NCBI GenBank assembly: GCA_946480785.1
Contig: CAMLLD010000008.1
Coordinates: 1-64,000, forward strand
Source of the DNA: an uncultured Blastocatellia bacterium
Lineage (GTDB): Bacteria; Acidobacteriota; Blastocatellia; Pyrinomonadales; Pyrinomonadaceae
Direction: 5' to 3'
Length of the DNA: 64,000 bases
The position numbers and the translations under genes were made by a program. The notes beneath the pieces are model-generated. The model was not told the DNA's origin. It did not search any database and was given only the letters and a program-made list of their open reading frames with translations. Of the stretch, positions 10,710 to 21,002 are shown in pieces; positions within the stretch are counted from its first letter, which is position 1, and each line of letters begins with the position of its first letter.

Positions 10710-12128
10710 ATGGAGAAGTTTCTAGCAGCCGTTCGCAATATGTTCAATGTGCCGGATCTACGCCGGCGCATTTTGTTTACTCTCGGACTGCTCGCCGTCT
10801 ATCGCCTCGGCGCGCACATCGGCACGCCCGGTATCAACAAGGTGCGTCTCGATGAAGTCTGGCGCGACGTCGCCGGCACGCTGCTCGGCGTACTCGATCT
10901 CTTCTCAGGCGGAAATTTTCGCACGATCTCTGTCTTCGCCCTCGGTGTGACGCCCTATATCACGGCGTCGATCATCCTGCAGCTCATGACCGTCGTCTCG
11001 CCGAACCTGAAAAAACTTCAGGAAGAAGGCGAGATGGGCCGGCAGAAAATCAACCAGTGGACGCGCTATCTGACCGTCGGTCTCGCGGGTGTCCAAACGT
11101 GGTTCGTGGCCCACTGGCTGCAAGTCAACGGCGTAGGCGCGCCCACGTGGGGTTTCCTGTTTACGACGATTCTGACGCTGACGACCGGCACGATCTTCGT
11201 TATGTGGCTCGGCGAGCAGATCACCGAACGCGGTGTCGGCAACGGCATCTCGTTGCTGATCTTCGCCGGTATTGTCATCGGTCTGCCGCGCGGCGTGATC
11301 CAGGTGTGGGACCGCGTGAAGGGCGGCGACACGATGGAGACCATCGGAGTGATCGTGATGATCATCGCGCTGATCGCCATCATCGCCTTCATCGTGTTTG
11401 TCGAAGCAGCGCGGCGCAAGATTCCGGTGAGTTATGCGAAGCGGCACGTCGGCCGGCAGCTCGTCGGCGGGCAACAGACCACGATGCCGTTGAAGATCAA
11501 CATGGGCGGCGTGATCCCCGTGATCTTCGCATCGTCGGTGTTGTCGATGCCGCAGAGTCTGTTCGCGGCATTTCCGCCAGATCCAAACAACACGCATACG
11601 TTGTGGGCGAAGATCTGGGGATTTTTCCAGACGTTCCACGCGAGCGATCCGTATTACGAGTTGATCTTTCTTTCGCTGATCATCTTCTTCACGTTCTTTT
11701 ACGTCTCGATCGTTTTCAACGTGGAAGAAGTGGCAGACAACCTGCGTAAGCACGGCGGCTTCATGCCCGGCATTCGTCCCGGCCGCGCCACGTCGGAATA
11801 CCTGAATACGATCCTGACGCGGCTGACGACAGTCGGCGCGATTTACCTCGCGCTCGTCGCGTTTGTGCCGCAGTTCATGCTGAGTGGATTCAAGGTCGCC
11901 AGGTTGCCGCTGATCGGCGCGTGGCTCGATGCGTTCGTCAGCACCACTCCGGGCTTGTCGTGGATTCCGAACGGCATGGGTTATCAGTTCTACTTTGGTG
12001 GTACCTCGCTGCTCATTCTCGTCGGTGTCGCGATGGACACCGTGGCCCAAATCGAGGCCCAACTCGTCATGCGCAACTACGAAGGCTTCCTCGGCAGTGG
12101 CGGCCGTTTGCGCGGACGGCGAGCCTGA
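10710..12128 (+). CDS. secY: Protein translocase subunit SecY
   Basis: SecY is the channel of the Sec translocon in the inner membrane. The 472-residue product has about ten hydrophobic segments. Family motifs include [15 protein letters not shown], the [17 protein letters not shown] loop and the cytoplasmic loop [21 protein letters not shown] precedes the ATG. It lies between rplO and adk, the usual end of a spc operon. Confidence 0.98.
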   Translation: MEKFLAAVRNMFNVPDLRRRILFTLGLLAVYRLGAHIGTPGINKVRLDEVWRDVAGTLLGVLDLFSGGNFRTISVFALGVTPYITASIILQLMTVVSPNLKKLQEEGEMGRQKINQWTRYLTVGLAGVQTWFVAHWLQVNGVGAPTWGFLFTTILTLTTGTIFVMWLGEQITERGVGNGISLLIFAGIVIGLPRGVIQVWDRVKGGDTMETIGVIVMIIALIAIIAFIVFVEAARRKIPVSYAKRHVGRQLVGGQQTTMPLKINMGGVIPVIFASSVLSMPQSLFAAFPPDPNNTHTLWAKIWGFFQTFHASDPYYELIFLSLIIFFTFFYVSIVFNVEEVADNLRKHGGFMPGIRPGRATSEYLNTILTRLTTVGAIYLALVAFVPQFMLSGFKVARLPLIGAWLDAFVSTTPGLSWIPNGMGYQFYFGGTSLLILVGVAMDTVAQIEAQLVMRNYEGFLGSGGRLRGRRA

Positions 12129-12134
12129 TCCTTT

Positions 12135-12782
12135 ATGGCAAAAATCATCGTGCTGATGGGTGCGCCTGGTGCCGGCAAAGGCACGCAGGCGCGCTTGCTT
12201 CAAGAGCGCTTGCATCTGCCGCAGATTTCTACGGGAGATATTTTTCGCGCGCTCAAGAATGCCGAAACACCTTTGGCGCGTGAGGTCAGGGACATCATGG
12301 AACGCGGGCAGCTAGTTCCCGATGAGTTGACGATTCGACTCGTGAAAGAGCGCACGGCGCAGGACGATTGTCGCAACGGTTACATTCTCGACGGCTTTCC
12401 GCGAACACCCGCGCAGGCTGCGAGTCTGAATTTGTTGGCCGCGGAGCAGGGTAACGAGATCATCGCGGTGCTGATCGATGTGCCGTTTGAGTTGCTCGAG
12501 AAGCGGATGACGGGACGGCGTAGTTGTCCTGTTTGCGGGGAGATTTACAACATCTATTTTCAGCCGCCGCGCAACGACAACGTTTGCGATCTGCATCCTG
12601 AAACACAGCTCGTGCAGCGTGCGGATGACAATTCGGAGACGGTGCGGGCGCGGCTCGCGACTTACGAACAGCAGACACAGCCGCTCATTGAGTTTTACAA
12701 GACGGCGGGTTTGCTGAACATCGTCAACGGCACGCGCGGGCCGGAAGAGATTTATCAGGACATCGAACGAATCGTTAAATGA
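12135..12782 (+). CDS. adk: Adenylate kinase
   Basis: This enzyme interconverts ATP plus AMP and two ADP in the cytosol. The 215-residue product has the P-loop GAPGAGKGTQA (residues 8-18), the DGFPRT motif, and a long-form LID. The LID carries a Cys cluster (CPVCG, then CDLH) suggesting a structural metal site with Cys-Cys-Cys-Asp/His ligands. It overlaps map by 4 bases (ATGA). Confidence 0.97.
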   Translation: MAKIIVLMGAPGAGKGTQARLLQERLHLPQISTGDIFRALKNAETPLAREVRDIMERGQLVPDELTIRLVKERTAQDDCRNGYILDGFPRTPAQAASLNLLAAEQGNEIIAVLIDVPFELLEKRMTGRRSCPVCGEIYNIYFQPPRNDNVCDLHPETQLVQRADDNSETVRARLATYEQQTQPLIEFYKTAGLLNIVNGTRGPEEIYQDIERIVK

Positions 12783-13552
12783 TCATCGGGAAGTCCAAGA
12801 GGGAATTGGAGAAGATGCGCGCGGCGGGCCAGCTCGTCGGTCAGGTCTTGTTGCATCTGCGCTCGCTCGCCGCGCCGGGTATCACGACGATGGAGATCGA
12901 TCGCGCGGCGGAGAAGATGATTCGCGATGCGGGCGCGCTGCCGACGTTCAAGGGTTACAACGGGTTTCCCTATTCGATCTGCGCTTCGGTCAACGAGCAG
13001 ATCGTTCACGGGTTTCCGTCGAACTATAAGCTGAAGGACGGCGACATCTTTTCGATCGACGTTGGGGTGACGTTGGAAGGGTTTGTCGGTGATACGGCGA
13101 CGACGGTGCCGGTGGGAAATGTGAGTGAAGACCGGTTGAAGTTGATTCGCGTGACTGAGGAGTGTCTCCAGCGGGCCATCGAGCAGTGCCGTCCGGGAAA
13201 GCATCTGGGAGACATCGGTTGGGCCGTGCAGGAGCACGCCGAGGGCAACGGTTATTCGATTGTGCGCGATTACGTCGGGCACGGGATCGGGCGGCGGATG
13301 CATGAGGATCCGCAGATTCCGAATTACGGGCGTCCTGGTTTGGGGCCGAAGATCAAGAGCGGGTACGTTTTTGCGGTCGAGCCGATGGTGAACCTCGGGT
13401 CGCACCACACGAAGGTGTTGGCCGACAATTGGACCGTCGTCACGGTGGACGGCCAGCCCAGCGCCCACGTCGAGCATACGATCGCGATTACAGACGATGG
13501 CCCGGAAGTGCTGACGCTGGTGAAAGAATCCTCATCCGTGGCGATCGGCTGA
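12779..13552 (+). CDS. map: Methionine aminopeptidase, type I
   Basis: This metalloprotease removes the initiator Met from new proteins. The 257-residue product shows the expected metal ligands: two Asp in IDVGVTLEGFVGDTATT, His in GHGIGRRMHEDP, Glu in FAVEPMV and Glu in HVEHTIAIT. There is no N-terminal zinc or SH3 extension. It starts inside the adk stop, so the pair is probably coupled. Confidence 0.97.
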   Translation: MIIGKSKRELEKMRAAGQLVGQVLLHLRSLAAPGITTMEIDRAAEKMIRDAGALPTFKGYNGFPYSICASVNEQIVHGFPSNYKLKDGDIFSIDVGVTLEGFVGDTATTVPVGNVSEDRLKLIRVTEECLQRAIEQCRPGKHLGDIGWAVQEHAEGNGYSIVRDYVGHGIGRRMHEDPQIPNYGRPGLGPKIKSGYVFAVEPMVNLGSHHTKVLADNWTVVTVDGQPSAHVEHTIAITDDGPEVLTLVKESSSVAIG

Positions 13553-13567
13553 TAATCCGACCGCGGC

Positions 13568-13597
13568 TTGGCAAGGTTAAAAGGTGCGTGCTATTAT
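13568..13597 (+). promoter_or_regulatory. Putative sigma-70-type promoter before infA
   Basis: TTGGCA (13568-13573) and TATTAT (13592-13597) are separated by 18 bases in the 87-base gap between map and infA. Both boxes match the consensus at five of six positions. This suggests a second transcription start for infA and the alpha operon, besides read-through from the spc operon. Confidence 0.6.
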
Positions 13598-13639
13598 TCG
13601 CAGTTTGTCGGCAGCGTCGAACCTTCAACCTGAGAGGAT

Positions 13640-13861
13640 ATGGCGAAGGAAGAGGCTATAGAAGTCATGGCAAAAGTCCTGGAGACTTTGCCTAACGCTA
13701 TGTTCCGAGTCGAGTTGGAGGAGAGTCAACATCAGGTGCTGGCACATATTTCGGGGAAGATGCGCAAGCACTTCATCCGCATTCTGCCGGGCGACAGGGT
13801 TTTGGTTGAGCTTTCGCCGTACGATCTCAATCGCGGCCGAATCACGTATCGCTATAAATAG
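13640..13861 (+). CDS. infA: Translation initiation factor IF-1
   Basis: IF-1 blocks the A site during initiation. The 73-residue OB-fold product begins [19 protein letters not shown] and contains the signature [20 protein letters not shown] followed by [19 protein letters not shown] precedes the ATG. Length and position before rpmJ are standard. Confidence 0.98.
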   Translation: MAKEEAIEVMAKVLETLPNAMFRVELEESQHQVLAHISGKMRKHFIRILPGDRVLVELSPYDLNRGRITYRYK

Positions 13862-13876
13862 TCAACGAGGTTAGTT

Positions 13877-13990
13877 ATGAAAGTCCGTGCGTCAGTAAAG
13901 AAGATGTGCGACAAGTGCAAAGTCATTCACCGCAAAGGCGTGGTGCGGGTGATTTGCGCCAATCCGAAGCATAAACAGAGACAAGGATAA
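13877..13990 (+). CDS. rpmJ: 50S ribosomal protein L36, zinc type
   Basis: This is a 37-residue gene found by reading the gap between infA and rpsM. It translates as [20 protein letters not shown] and continues to a C-terminal NPKHKQRQG. Zinc ligands are CDKC, then Cys (VICANPKH) and His, the C-C-C-H type. Its position between infA and rpsM is universal. Confidence 0.97.
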   Translation: MKVRASVKKMCDKCKVIHRKGVVRVICANPKHKQRQG

Positions 13991-14001
13991 CGAGAAGTAA
14001 C

Positions 14002-14385
14002 ATGGCACGTGTAGCTGGAGTAGATCTGCCACCAAACAAGCGAGCCGAGATTGGTCTCACCTACATTTACGGTATCGGCCGTTCGCGCTCGAACTCGGTG
14101 CTCAAGGAAGCGGGCGTCAACCTCGACACGCGCGTGCGCGATTTGAGCGAAGACGAGCTGAGCCGCATTCGTAACATCCTGGAAGTGCAGGGTGAGATCG
14201 AAGGCGACCTGCGCAAGCGAGTGCAGATGGACATCAAGCGCTTGATGGACATCGGCTGCTATCGCGGCCTGCGGCATCGCCGCGCGCTGCCCGTTCGCGG
14301 ACAGCGCACGCACACGAACGCGCGCACTCGTAAAGGTCCGCGTCGCGCCACCATCGCGAAGAAGAAGGCGCCCGGCAAGAAGTAG
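14002..14385 (+). CDS. rpsM: 30S ribosomal protein S13
   Basis: S13 is a head protein that contacts the P-site tRNA and 50S bridges. The 127-residue product begins [20 protein letters not shown] and ends with the basic tail [17 protein letters not shown]. It is the first alpha-operon ribosomal gene after rpmJ. Confidence 0.98.
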   Translation: MARVAGVDLPPNKRAEIGLTYIYGIGRSRSNSVLKEAGVNLDTRVRDLSEDELSRIRNILEVQGEIEGDLRKRVQMDIKRLMDIGCYRGLRHRRALPVRGQRTHTNARTRKGPRRATIAKKKAPGKK

Positions 14386-14420
14386 CGAAGTAAAGGCACT
14401 GAGTCAGTAACTGAGAACTT

Positions 14421-14819
14421 ATGGCAAAAGCAGGCGGAAAGAAGAAGGTCTTTCGTAAGAAAGAGAAGAAGAACGTTCCCAACGGTATCGTTCACATCGC
14501 GGCGTCGTTCAATAACACGATGATCTCGATCACGGACCTCGAAGGAAACCTGATCGCACAATCATCGGCCGGCGCGCGCGGCTTTCGCGGCTCGCGCAAG
14601 GGCACTCCGTTCGCTGCGCAACAAGCTGCGTTTGAAGCAGCGAAGAAGGCGCACGAAGCGGGCATGCACCAATGTGAGGTGCGTGTGAAAGGCCCGGGCG
14701 GCGGCCGTGAATCAGCGATCCGCGCTATTGCCAACGCCGGCATTCGCGTCACGACGATTCGCGACACGACGCCGATTCCGCACAACGGTTGCAGGCCGCC
14801 AAAGCGGCGTAGAGTTTAA
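14421..14819 (+). CDS. rpsK: 30S ribosomal protein S11
   Basis: S11 is a platform protein near the mRNA exit. The 132-residue product has [20 protein letters not shown] and the C-terminal [16 protein letters not shown]. Its short Lys-rich N-terminus is normal for the family. Confidence 0.98.
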   Translation: MAKAGGKKKVFRKKEKKNVPNGIVHIAASFNNTMISITDLEGNLIAQSSAGARGFRGSRKGTPFAAQQAAFEAAKKAHEAGMHQCEVRVKGPGGGRESAIRAIANAGIRVTTIRDTTPIPHNGCRPPKRRRV

Positions 14820-14845
14820 TTAATTAACCCAAAGGATGAAGGGTC

Positions 14846-14863
14846 GGTGTTCGCGAGAACACC
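14846..14863 (+). promoter_or_regulatory. Stem-loop in the rpsK-rpsD spacer
   Basis: A perfect 7-bp stem GGTGTTC/GAACACC closes a GCGA (GNRA-type) tetraloop in the 86-base spacer ahead of rpsD. There is no U-run after it, so a terminator is unlikely. A role in S4 autoregulation or as an RNA-processing site is possible, but this is only inference. Confidence 0.5.
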
Positions 14864-14905
14864 ACCTGTAAACTTTTCCGTCTATTTAGACTGGAGGCAA
14901 ATAGT

Positions 14906-15547
14906 TTGGCTAGGTATAGAGAGGCAGTGTGCCGCCTTTGCCGTCGCGAAGGCGCGAAGCTTTTTTTGAAGGGCGATCGTTGTTACAAACCCGCTTGCCC
15001 AATTGAGAAACGCGGTACGCAACCGCCCGGACAGCACGGTAACTCCATGCGCCGCGGCAAAGCGCTCGTCGGCTACGGCCAGCAGTTGCGCGAGAAGCAG
15101 AAGGTCAAACGTATCTACTTCATTCTGGAAGGGCAGTTTCGCAACTACTTCGAACGCGCTGCCCGCATGAAGGGAATCACGGGCGAGAACCTTTTGTTCC
15201 TGCTCGAGCGACGACTGGACAACGCCGTCTATCGCGCTGGTTTTTCCACTTCCCGCCGTCAGGCCAGGCAGCTGGTCAATCACGGTCACATTCTCGTCAA
15301 CGACAAGAAGGTCGATATTCCGTCGTTCCAGGTGAAACCCGGCGACGTCATCAGTGTGCGTGAAGCCAGCAGGAAAAACCCGCACATCGAAGGCGCATGG
15401 CAAACAGCGTCGGGTCGCGGCCGGCCGTCGTGGATTTCGGCCGACGGCGGCGGCGAGATGACCGCGCGTGTAGCCAGTATACCGGTGCGTGACGACATCG
15501 ACCGCCTGATCAACGAACAGTTAATTGTCGAACTTTATAGCAAGTAA
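14906..15547 (+). CDS. rpsD: 30S ribosomal protein S4, zinc-binding (C+) type
   Basis: S4 nucleates 30S assembly and often represses its own operon. The start is a TTG preceded by CTGGAGGC at good spacing, giving [20 protein letters not shown]. Four Cys (CRLC, then Cys in DRCYKPAC) form the N-terminal zinc site. The S4 RNA-binding domain ([20 protein letters not shown]) follows. The product is 213 residues, near the normal length. Confidence 0.97.
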   Translation: MARYREAVCRLCRREGAKLFLKGDRCYKPACPIEKRGTQPPGQHGNSMRRGKALVGYGQQLREKQKVKRIYFILEGQFRNYFERAARMKGITGENLLFLLERRLDNAVYRAGFSTSRRQARQLVNHGHILVNDKKVDIPSFQVKPGDVISVREASRKNPHIEGAWQTASGRGRPSWISADGGGEMTARVASIPVRDDIDRLINEQLIVELYSK

Positions 15548-15566
15548 TTTTAGGGACTCGAACGCT

Positions 15567-16622
15567 ATGGCTATGGATCAAAATAATCTTTGGCAAGGAT
15601 TTCAAATGCCGCGCCGGCTCGCGGCAGACGCAGAAACGCTGACCGATCGCTACGGCCGTTTTTCGGCCCAGCCTTTTGAGCGAGGCTTCGGCACCACCGT
15701 CGGCAACTCGCTGCGACGCGCGCTGCTGTCGTCAATCGAAGGCGCCGCGATTACGGCAGTGAAGATAGAAGGTGTGGAGCACGAATTCTCCTCGATCAAG
15801 GGCGTGGTGGAAGACGCTACCGACGTCATCCTGAATCTGAAACAGGTGCCCTTCAAGCTGCACAGTACCGAGCCGAAGACTCTGCGCATCAACAAGGAGT
15901 CGGCGGGCGAGGTAACGGCGGCGGACATCGAGACGGATGCCGACGTCGAGATTCTCGATCCGACCGTGCACATCGCTACGGTCAGTGAAGGTGGCTCGCT
16001 GCGCGTTGAAATGCGTCTCAAGCGTGGCCGCGGCTACGTCTCAGCGGACAGAAATTTCGACGAGGATCTGTCGCTCGGTTACATTCCGATCGACTCGGTC
16101 CACACGCCGGTGAAGAAAGTCAACTACCAGGTCGAAGCCGCGCGTCTCGGTCAGAACACTGAGTTTGACAAGCTGACCATTGAGGTATGGACGGATGGCT
16201 CGGTTAAACCCGAGGATTCGATTGGGCTCGCGGCGAAGTTGATCAAGGACCACATGTCGATCTTCATCAACTTCGAGGAAGACACCGACGACTACGCTTA
16301 CACGAAGATGGAGCGCCCACCGTTGCCGCGCAACGACCAGTTGGATCGCTCCGTCGATGAGCTCGAGCTTTCGGTCCGTTCGTACAACTGTCTCAAGAAC
16401 GCCGACATTCGCACCATCCGCGACCTGGTCCAACGCACCGAGCGCGAGATGCTCGCGACCAAGAACTTCGGCAAGAAGTCGCTCAACGAGATCAAGGAGA
16501 TCCTCAACGGCATGGGTCTCGACTTCGGCATGGAATTCGACGAACAAGGAAATCCGATTCCCGGCACCGGCGGTCGCGACGGCGCCGATCTTTCGGATTT
16601 CGAAGGTGATGAGGAACAGTAA
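15567..16622 (+). CDS. rpoA: DNA-directed RNA polymerase alpha subunit
   Basis: Alpha nucleates the RNA polymerase core and its C-terminal domain contacts UP elements and activators. The ATG at 15567 was preferred over an upstream in-frame start, because the upstream stretch lies inside the rpsD coding end. The 351-residue product has the N-domain ([21 protein letters not shown]) and an alpha-CTD with the helix-hairpin-helix region ([20 protein letters not shown]). The exact start is uncertain by two codons (second ATG at 15573). Confidence 0.97.
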   Translation: MAMDQNNLWQGFQMPRRLAADAETLTDRYGRFSAQPFERGFGTTVGNSLRRALLSSIEGAAITAVKIEGVEHEFSSIKGVVEDATDVILNLKQVPFKLHSTEPKTLRINKESAGEVTAADIETDADVEILDPTVHIATVSEGGSLRVEMRLKRGRGYVSADRNFDEDLSLGYIPIDSVHTPVKKVNYQVEAARLGQNTEFDKLTIEVWTDGSVKPEDSIGLAAKLIKDHMSIFINFEEDTDDYAYTKMERPPLPRNDQLDRSVDELELSVRSYNCLKNADIRTIRDLVQRTEREMLATKNFGKKSLNEIKEILNGMGLDFGMEFDEQGNPIPGTGGRDGADLSDFEGDEEQ

Positions 16623-16628
16623 GCCGTC

Positions 16629-17216
16629 ATGCGACACTTAAAGGCACATCGCAAACTCGGCCGGACCAGCGAACATCGTCACTCGATGTTGCGCAATCTG
16701 GCGACTTCGTTAATCAACTCGCGCGACGAACGCATCGTCACGACTTTGCCGAAAGCGAAAGAGCTGCGGCCTTTCGTCGAGCGCGCCATCACTTTGTCGC
16801 GCCGCGCGCAGAATCTGAACGGCGACGATGCGCAGGCGCTGCATCTGCGCCGCCAGGCCGCCGGATTTTTCCACGCCGGCAACACGACGATGTCTGCGCA
16901 GACGGGCAAACGCGGGCAGCTTCGTCCCGAACGCACCGCGGGCGTTGCCGCATTGCGCCGTCTGTTCGGCGAGCTCGGCGAGCGTTACAAGGATCGGCCC
17001 GGCGGTTACACGCGCATCTTGAAGCTCGGCCATCGCGACGGCGACGCCGCGGAGCTCGCGATTATCGAACTGGTCGACAACCCGCGCGAGCTTGAGGCTG
17101 CCGAAGCCGAGAAGAAGCGCAAAGCGAAGACTGGAAGTTCAAAGAAGAAGGCTTCAAAGAAAGCAGCGAAGAGCGAACCCGCAGAAGAGACGGAAAACAC
17201 GGATCAGTCTGAGTAG
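16629..17216 (+). CDS. rplQ: 50S ribosomal protein L17, Lys/Ala-rich tail
   Basis: L17 lies near the tunnel exit. The core begins [20 protein letters not shown] and includes [20 protein letters not shown]. From about residue 150 a Lys/Ala/Glu-rich tail runs to residue 195, well beyond the usual ~120. It ends the alpha operon; accB starts 14 bases later. Confidence 0.97.
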   Translation: MRHLKAHRKLGRTSEHRHSMLRNLATSLINSRDERIVTTLPKAKELRPFVERAITLSRRAQNLNGDDAQALHLRRQAAGFFHAGNTTMSAQTGKRGQLRPERTAGVAALRRLFGELGERYKDRPGGYTRILKLGHRDGDAAELAIIELVDNPRELEAAEAEKKRKAKTGSSKKKASKKAAKSEPAEETENTDQSE

Positions 17217-17230
17217 TCTGGCTGAAACGA

Positions 17231-17752
17231 ATGGCTGCACGAAAAGAACAGAGCGAATCCGCGGCAAAAGCTTCCGTCAATATGGAAGAGCTCCGCGAAC
17301 TGATCGCGCTTTTGCGCGATAACGGGCTGGCCGAGCTGGAGCTCGAGCGCGAAGACTTTCGCGTCCGATTGCGCCGCGAGGGTGTTTCGGTTTCGGGCGA
17401 CCACGGAGGGTATATCGCTCCGCCTGTTCCTGCTTCTGCGCCGCCCGCTGGAACTTCAATCCCCGGTCCGCCTCCGGGAACACACGCGGAACCTGCGCCC
17501 GCCGACGATCAAAACGTACACATCATCCCGTCGCCCATCGTCGGCACGTTTTATCGCTCGCCGTCGCCGACCGCCGAGCCGTTCGTGAAGATCGGCACGA
17601 GTGTCGAGCCGCAAACGGTGGTCTGCATCATCGAAGCCATGAAACTCATGAACGAGATTCAGGCTGAGGCGAGCGGCGAAGTGGTCAAGATTTATGTTGA
17701 GAACGGGCAGCCCGTAGAGTACGGCCAACCGCTGTTCGGCATTAAAAGTTAA
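17231..17752 (+). CDS. accB: Biotin carboxyl carrier protein of acetyl-CoA carboxylase
   Basis: BCCP carries the carboxybiotin between AccC and the carboxyltransferase, for malonyl-CoA and fatty acid synthesis. The 173-residue product has an N-terminal helical region (LRELIALLRDNGLAELELER) and a Pro/Ala-rich linker (~62-92). A biotinyl domain with the target Lys138 in EAMKLMNE completes it. accC follows after a short gap, the common accBC order. Confidence 0.97.
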   Translation: MAARKEQSESAAKASVNMEELRELIALLRDNGLAELELEREDFRVRLRREGVSVSGDHGGYIAPPVPASAPPAGTSIPGPPPGTHAEPAPADDQNVHIIPSPIVGTFYRSPSPTAEPFVKIGTSVEPQTVVCIIEAMKLMNEIQAEASGEVVKIYVENGQPVEYGQPLFGIKS

Positions 17753-17812
17753 CGCGCCGCGGCGGCGGCGTTCCTTTGGAGTGCGGTGACCTGTTCACCG
17801 CTTTATTATTTA

Positions 17813-19204
17813 ATGGCCTTCAATCCGCGCAAGTTTAAAAAGGTCCTGATCGCCAACCGCGGCGAGATTGCCTGCCGCATCATCTGGACCTGCAAGGAAA
17901 TGGGAATCAAGACGGTCGCCGTTCATAGCGACGTCGATCGCGATTCGCTGCACGTCCGTTTCGCCGACGAAGCCGCCTGCATTGGACCAGCGCCGTCGGC
18001 GCAGAGTTATCTCAACATTCCCGCTATCATCAGCACCGCCGAAATCTTCAACGTCGATGCGATTCATCCGGGTTACGGCTTTCTCGCCGAGTCGCCGTAC
18101 TTCGCCGAGATCTGCGAGGCGTGCAACATCAAGTTCATTGGCCCATCCGCGAACGTCATTCGCATGATGGGCGACAAGATCGAAGCGCGCCGCGTGATGC
18201 AGGAAGCTGGTTTGCCGGTCGTGCCCGGCAGTCCTGACGCGGTCACTTCGGAAGAAGAAGGCTTGAAACTCGCGCGTGAGATCGGTTTTCCGTTGATCGT
18301 TAAAGCCTCTGCCGGCGGTGGTGGACGCGGCATGCGCATCGTGCGTTCCGAAGGAGAGCTCGGCAAGGCTCTGGAGATGGCTTCGACCGAAGCAGCGGCC
18401 GCTTTCAACGACGGCAGCGTTTACATCGAACGTTACATCGAGCAGCCGCGGCACATCGAGATCCAGGTGCTCGCCGACGAGTTCGGCGAGTGTATTCACC
18501 TCGGCGAGCGCGAGTGTTCCATTCAACGCCGCCATCAGAAGTTGATGGAGGAAGCGCCGTCGACCGTGTTGACGCCAGAGCTGCGCCAGAAGATGGGCGA
18601 CGCGGCCGTCGCGGCGTGTAAGAAGCTTGGTTATGCGAGCGCGGGCACGTGTGAGTTTCTACTCGACTCGCAGAACAACTTCTACTTCATGGAGATGAAC
18701 ACGCGCATCCAGGTCGAGCATCCGGTCACCGAGATGGTGACGCTCGCCGACATCGTGCGCAATCAGATCCGGATCGCGGAAGGCGAACCGCTCGGGTACA
18801 CGCAGGACGATCTTTTGATCGTCGGCCACGCGATCGAGTGCCGCATCAATGCCGAGGATCCCGAGAAGTTTGCGCCCTCGCCGGGAACGATCACGGCGTT
18901 CAACTTGCCCGGTGGCCCGGGCGTGCGCGTCGACACGTTTGTCTATTCGGGTTACCGCGTTTCGCCGTTCTACGACTCGCTGATCGCGAAGGTCATCGTG
19001 CACGCGCGGACGCGCGAGCTCGCGATCGCGCGGATGAAGCGCGCGCTGGACGTGATGGTGGTCGAAGGCATCAAGACGACGATACCGCTGCACCAGAAGA
19101 TCATGGACGACCCGAAGTTCCGCAAGGGCGAGATTGACACCAACTTCATGGAGTATTTTCTGACGAAAAACGGCCGGAAGGTCGAAACCGCCGCCCGGGG
19201 TTAG
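17813..19204 (+). CDS. accC: Biotin carboxylase subunit of acetyl-CoA carboxylase
   Basis: This enzyme carboxylates the biotin on AccB using ATP and bicarbonate. The 463-residue product begins [20 protein letters not shown] and has the ATP-grasp loop [12 protein letters not shown] and the catalytic [12 protein letters not shown] region. The ATG at 17813 gives a standard N-terminus. A GTG at 17786, 4 bases after GGAG, is the better-placed start by Shine-Dalgarno and would add nine residues, so the start is not certain. Confidence 0.96.
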   Translation: MAFNPRKFKKVLIANRGEIACRIIWTCKEMGIKTVAVHSDVDRDSLHVRFADEAACIGPAPSAQSYLNIPAIISTAEIFNVDAIHPGYGFLAESPYFAEICEACNIKFIGPSANVIRMMGDKIEARRVMQEAGLPVVPGSPDAVTSEEEGLKLAREIGFPLIVKASAGGGGRGMRIVRSEGELGKALEMASTEAAAAFNDGSVYIERYIEQPRHIEIQVLADEFGECIHLGERECSIQRRHQKLMEEAPSTVLTPELRQKMGDAAVAACKKLGYASAGTCEFLLDSQNNFYFMEMNTRIQVEHPVTEMVTLADIVRNQIRIAEGEPLGYTQDDLLIVGHAIECRINAEDPEKFAPSPGTITAFNLPGGPGVRVDTFVYSGYRVSPFYDSLIAKVIVHARTRELAIARMKRALDVMVVEGIKTTIPLHQKIMDDPKFRKGEIDTNFMEYFLTKNGRKVETAARG

Positions 19205-19229
19205 CGGCCGCGGCGAGCGCCCTCGGAGC

Positions 19230-19258
19230 TTGCGAGGTACTTTCCCGTTCCCTATAAT
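19230..19258 (+). promoter_or_regulatory. Putative sigma-70-type promoter before rplU-rpmA
   Basis: TTGCGA (19230-19235), a 17-base spacer and a consensus TATAAT (19253-19258) lie in the gap between accC and rplU, about 50 bases ahead of the rplU ATG. This is one of the clearest promoter matches in the window. Confidence 0.75.
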
Positions 19259-19306
19259 ATCCGACTTTTCTATGACGACTTGGCGCGTCTGAGAGGTAAA
19301 CAAACG

Positions 19307-19579
19307 ATGTCACACGCAATTATCAGAGCCGGCGGTAAACAATTCCTGGTCAAGGAAGGCCAGACGATTCGCGTCCCCACGCTCGCCGGCGAGATCGGCA
19401 GCTCGATCGAGCTCGAGACGCTGCTAACGTCCGGCGATAACGCCGCCAAGGCCACCGTCGTTTCCCACGGCAAGGACCAGAAGATCGTCGTCTTCAAGAA
19501 GAAGCGGCGCAAACAGTACAAGCGCACGCGCGGGCATCGGCAGGGTTACACGGAACTGAAGATTGATTCGGTTGGTTAA
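19307..19579 (+). CDS. rplU: 50S ribosomal protein L21
   Basis: L21 is a 50S protein whose gene is usually followed by rpmA and obgE, as here. The ATG at 19307 (after GAGAGG) gives [20 protein letters not shown], the standard L21 start. A longer upstream reading would fall close to the promoter and is rejected. It is a normal-length 90-residue product with [20 protein letters not shown] at the end. Confidence 0.97.
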   Translation: MSHAIIRAGGKQFLVKEGQTIRVPTLAGEIGSSIELETLLTSGDNAAKATVVSHGKDQKIVVFKKKRRKQYKRTRGHRQGYTELKIDSVG

Positions 19580-19590
19580 GAGGTCGGTTT

Positions 19591-19863
19591 ATGGCACACA
19601 AAAAAGGTGTTGGTTCATCTCGCAACGGCCGCGACTCGCAGTCGCAGCGTCTGGGTCTGAAGAAGTTTGGCGGCGAGCACGTACTCGGCGGCAACATCAT
19701 CGCGCGCCAGCGGGGCACGCGCTGGAAACCCGGCAACAACGTCGGGCGAGGTAAAGACGATACGCTCTTTGCGCTCATCGAGGGCGTGGTGAAGTTTGAG
19801 GACAAGGGCCGCGCGGGTAAGTTCATCAGCGTCTATCCCCTGGAGCAAACTGCTGCTGCTTAG
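19591..19863 (+). CDS. rpmA: 50S ribosomal protein L27
   Basis: L27 reaches into the peptidyl-transferase centre. The 90-residue product begins [20 protein letters not shown], without the cleavable leader seen in Firmicutes. It also has [20 protein letters not shown]. Confidence 0.98.
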   Translation: MAHKKGVGSSRNGRDSQSQRLGLKKFGGEHVLGGNIIARQRGTRWKPGNNVGRGKDDTLFALIEGVVKFEDKGRAGKFISVYPLEQTAAA

Positions 19864-19881
19864 ACAAGATACTTTGGTAGT

Positions 19882-19932
19882 CGCGACGCCTGAGCAGCAC
19901 TCCGATGCGCGCCGGGCGTCGCGTTTGATTTA
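19882..19932 (+). terminator. Stem-loop after rpmA, possible terminator
   Basis: Inverted repeat CGCGACGCC (19882-19890) and GGCGTCGCG (19915-19923) with a 24-base loop, followed by TTTGATTT. It lies in the 99-base gap between rpmA and obgE. The large loop and weak T-run make strong termination uncertain. Confidence 0.45.
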
Positions 19933-19962
19933 TAGGTCGCGATTTTTGTTTGGCTGATTTAG

Positions 19963-21000
19963 ATGTTCATTGACCGGGCGAAGATTCACGTCCAGGGAGG
20001 CGACGGAGGTAACGGCGTTACTGCTTTCCGGCGTGAGAAGTTTGTGCCTCGCGGTGGGCCATCGGGCGGTGACGGCGGCCGTGGCGGCGACGTGATTCTC
20101 GTTGCCGATGCTTCGCTGAACACGCTGCTGCACCTGCGCTACAACCCGCGTCACGTGGCCGCGCGTGGTTTGCACGGCGAAGGCTCGAATCGTTCGGGCC
20201 ACACGGGCGAAGATTCGCTGGTCCATGTTCCGGTGGGAACGCAGATCTTTGATGCCGAAACCGGCGAACTGTTACACGATCTCAATCGCGACGGCGATCG
20301 CTGGCTCGCTGCGCGCGGCGGCCGGGGTGGCTTCGGTAACGCCCACTTCACGAGCTCGACCAATCGTGCGCCGCGTTATCACCAGAGTGGCAGCAAGGGC
20401 GAAGAGCGCGAGTTGCAACTCGAGTTGAAGCTGCTCGCGGATGTTGGCCTCGTGGGTTTTCCCAACGCGGGCAAGTCGACATTCATCTCGACTGTTTCCG
20501 CGGCTCGTCCCAAGATTGCCGACTACCCGTTCACCACGTTGGAACCGCACCTCGGCGTGGTCGATCTCGGAGACTTTCGTACGTTTGTCATTGCCGACAT
20601 ACCGGGTTTGATCGAGGGCGCGCATGCGGGCGCAGGCCTGGGCGATCGATTTCTCAGGCACATCGAGCGGACGAAGTTGTTGCTGCATCTGGTCGATGTT
20701 TCTTCTGTCTCGGGGCGCGATCCGGTCGGAGATTACGAGACGGTGAATCACGAGCTGGCTTCGTACAATCCCGAGCTTGCGGCGCGGCCGCAGTTCGTCG
20801 TGGCGACGAAGATCGACGCGCTTGATGAGCCGGAGCGGTTGGAGTTGTTGCGAGCGCGGGCGGAAGCGGATCAGAAACCGTTCTTTGCGATCTCGTCGGC
20901 GACTAATGAAGGTGTTCGCGATCTCGTTAACGCGATTTCCGCGAAGCTCGACGAGCTCGCAGCGACGAGCAATCACGATACGGTGGAACTGGCTTTGTAG
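19963..21000 (+). CDS. obgE: Obg-family GTPase
   Basis: ObgE/CgtA is a GTPase for late 50S assembly and stress signalling. The 345-residue product has the Gly-rich Obg fold (residues 1-~158; [20 protein letters not shown]). The G domain follows, with the P-loop [10 protein letters not shown]3 [10 protein letters not shown] and G4 ATKID. There is no C-terminal OCT domain. nadD begins 2 bases later. Confidence 0.97.
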   Translation: MFIDRAKIHVQGGDGGNGVTAFRREKFVPRGGPSGGDGGRGGDVILVADASLNTLLHLRYNPRHVAARGLHGEGSNRSGHTGEDSLVHVPVGTQIFDAETGELLHDLNRDGDRWLAARGGRGGFGNAHFTSSTNRAPRYHQSGSKGEERELQLELKLLADVGLVGFPNAGKSTFISTVSAARPKIADYPFTTLEPHLGVVDLGDFRTFVIADIPGLIEGAHAGAGLGDRFLRHIERTKLLLHLVDVSSVSGRDPVGDYETVNHELASYNPELAARPQFVVATKIDALDEPERLELLRARAEADQKPFFAISSATNEGVRDLVNAISAKLDELAATSNHDTVELAL

Positions 21001-21002
21001 AG

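Noticed and set aside
10905..12215. A long open frame on the minus strand across secY
   Set aside because: It is antisense to secY and its product is rich in His, Asp and Arg with no family look.
17190..17216. A third CCACGGAT-type repeat in the end of rplQ
   Set aside because: Only ACACGGATCAG matches and it is part of the coding tail; too short to count as a copy.
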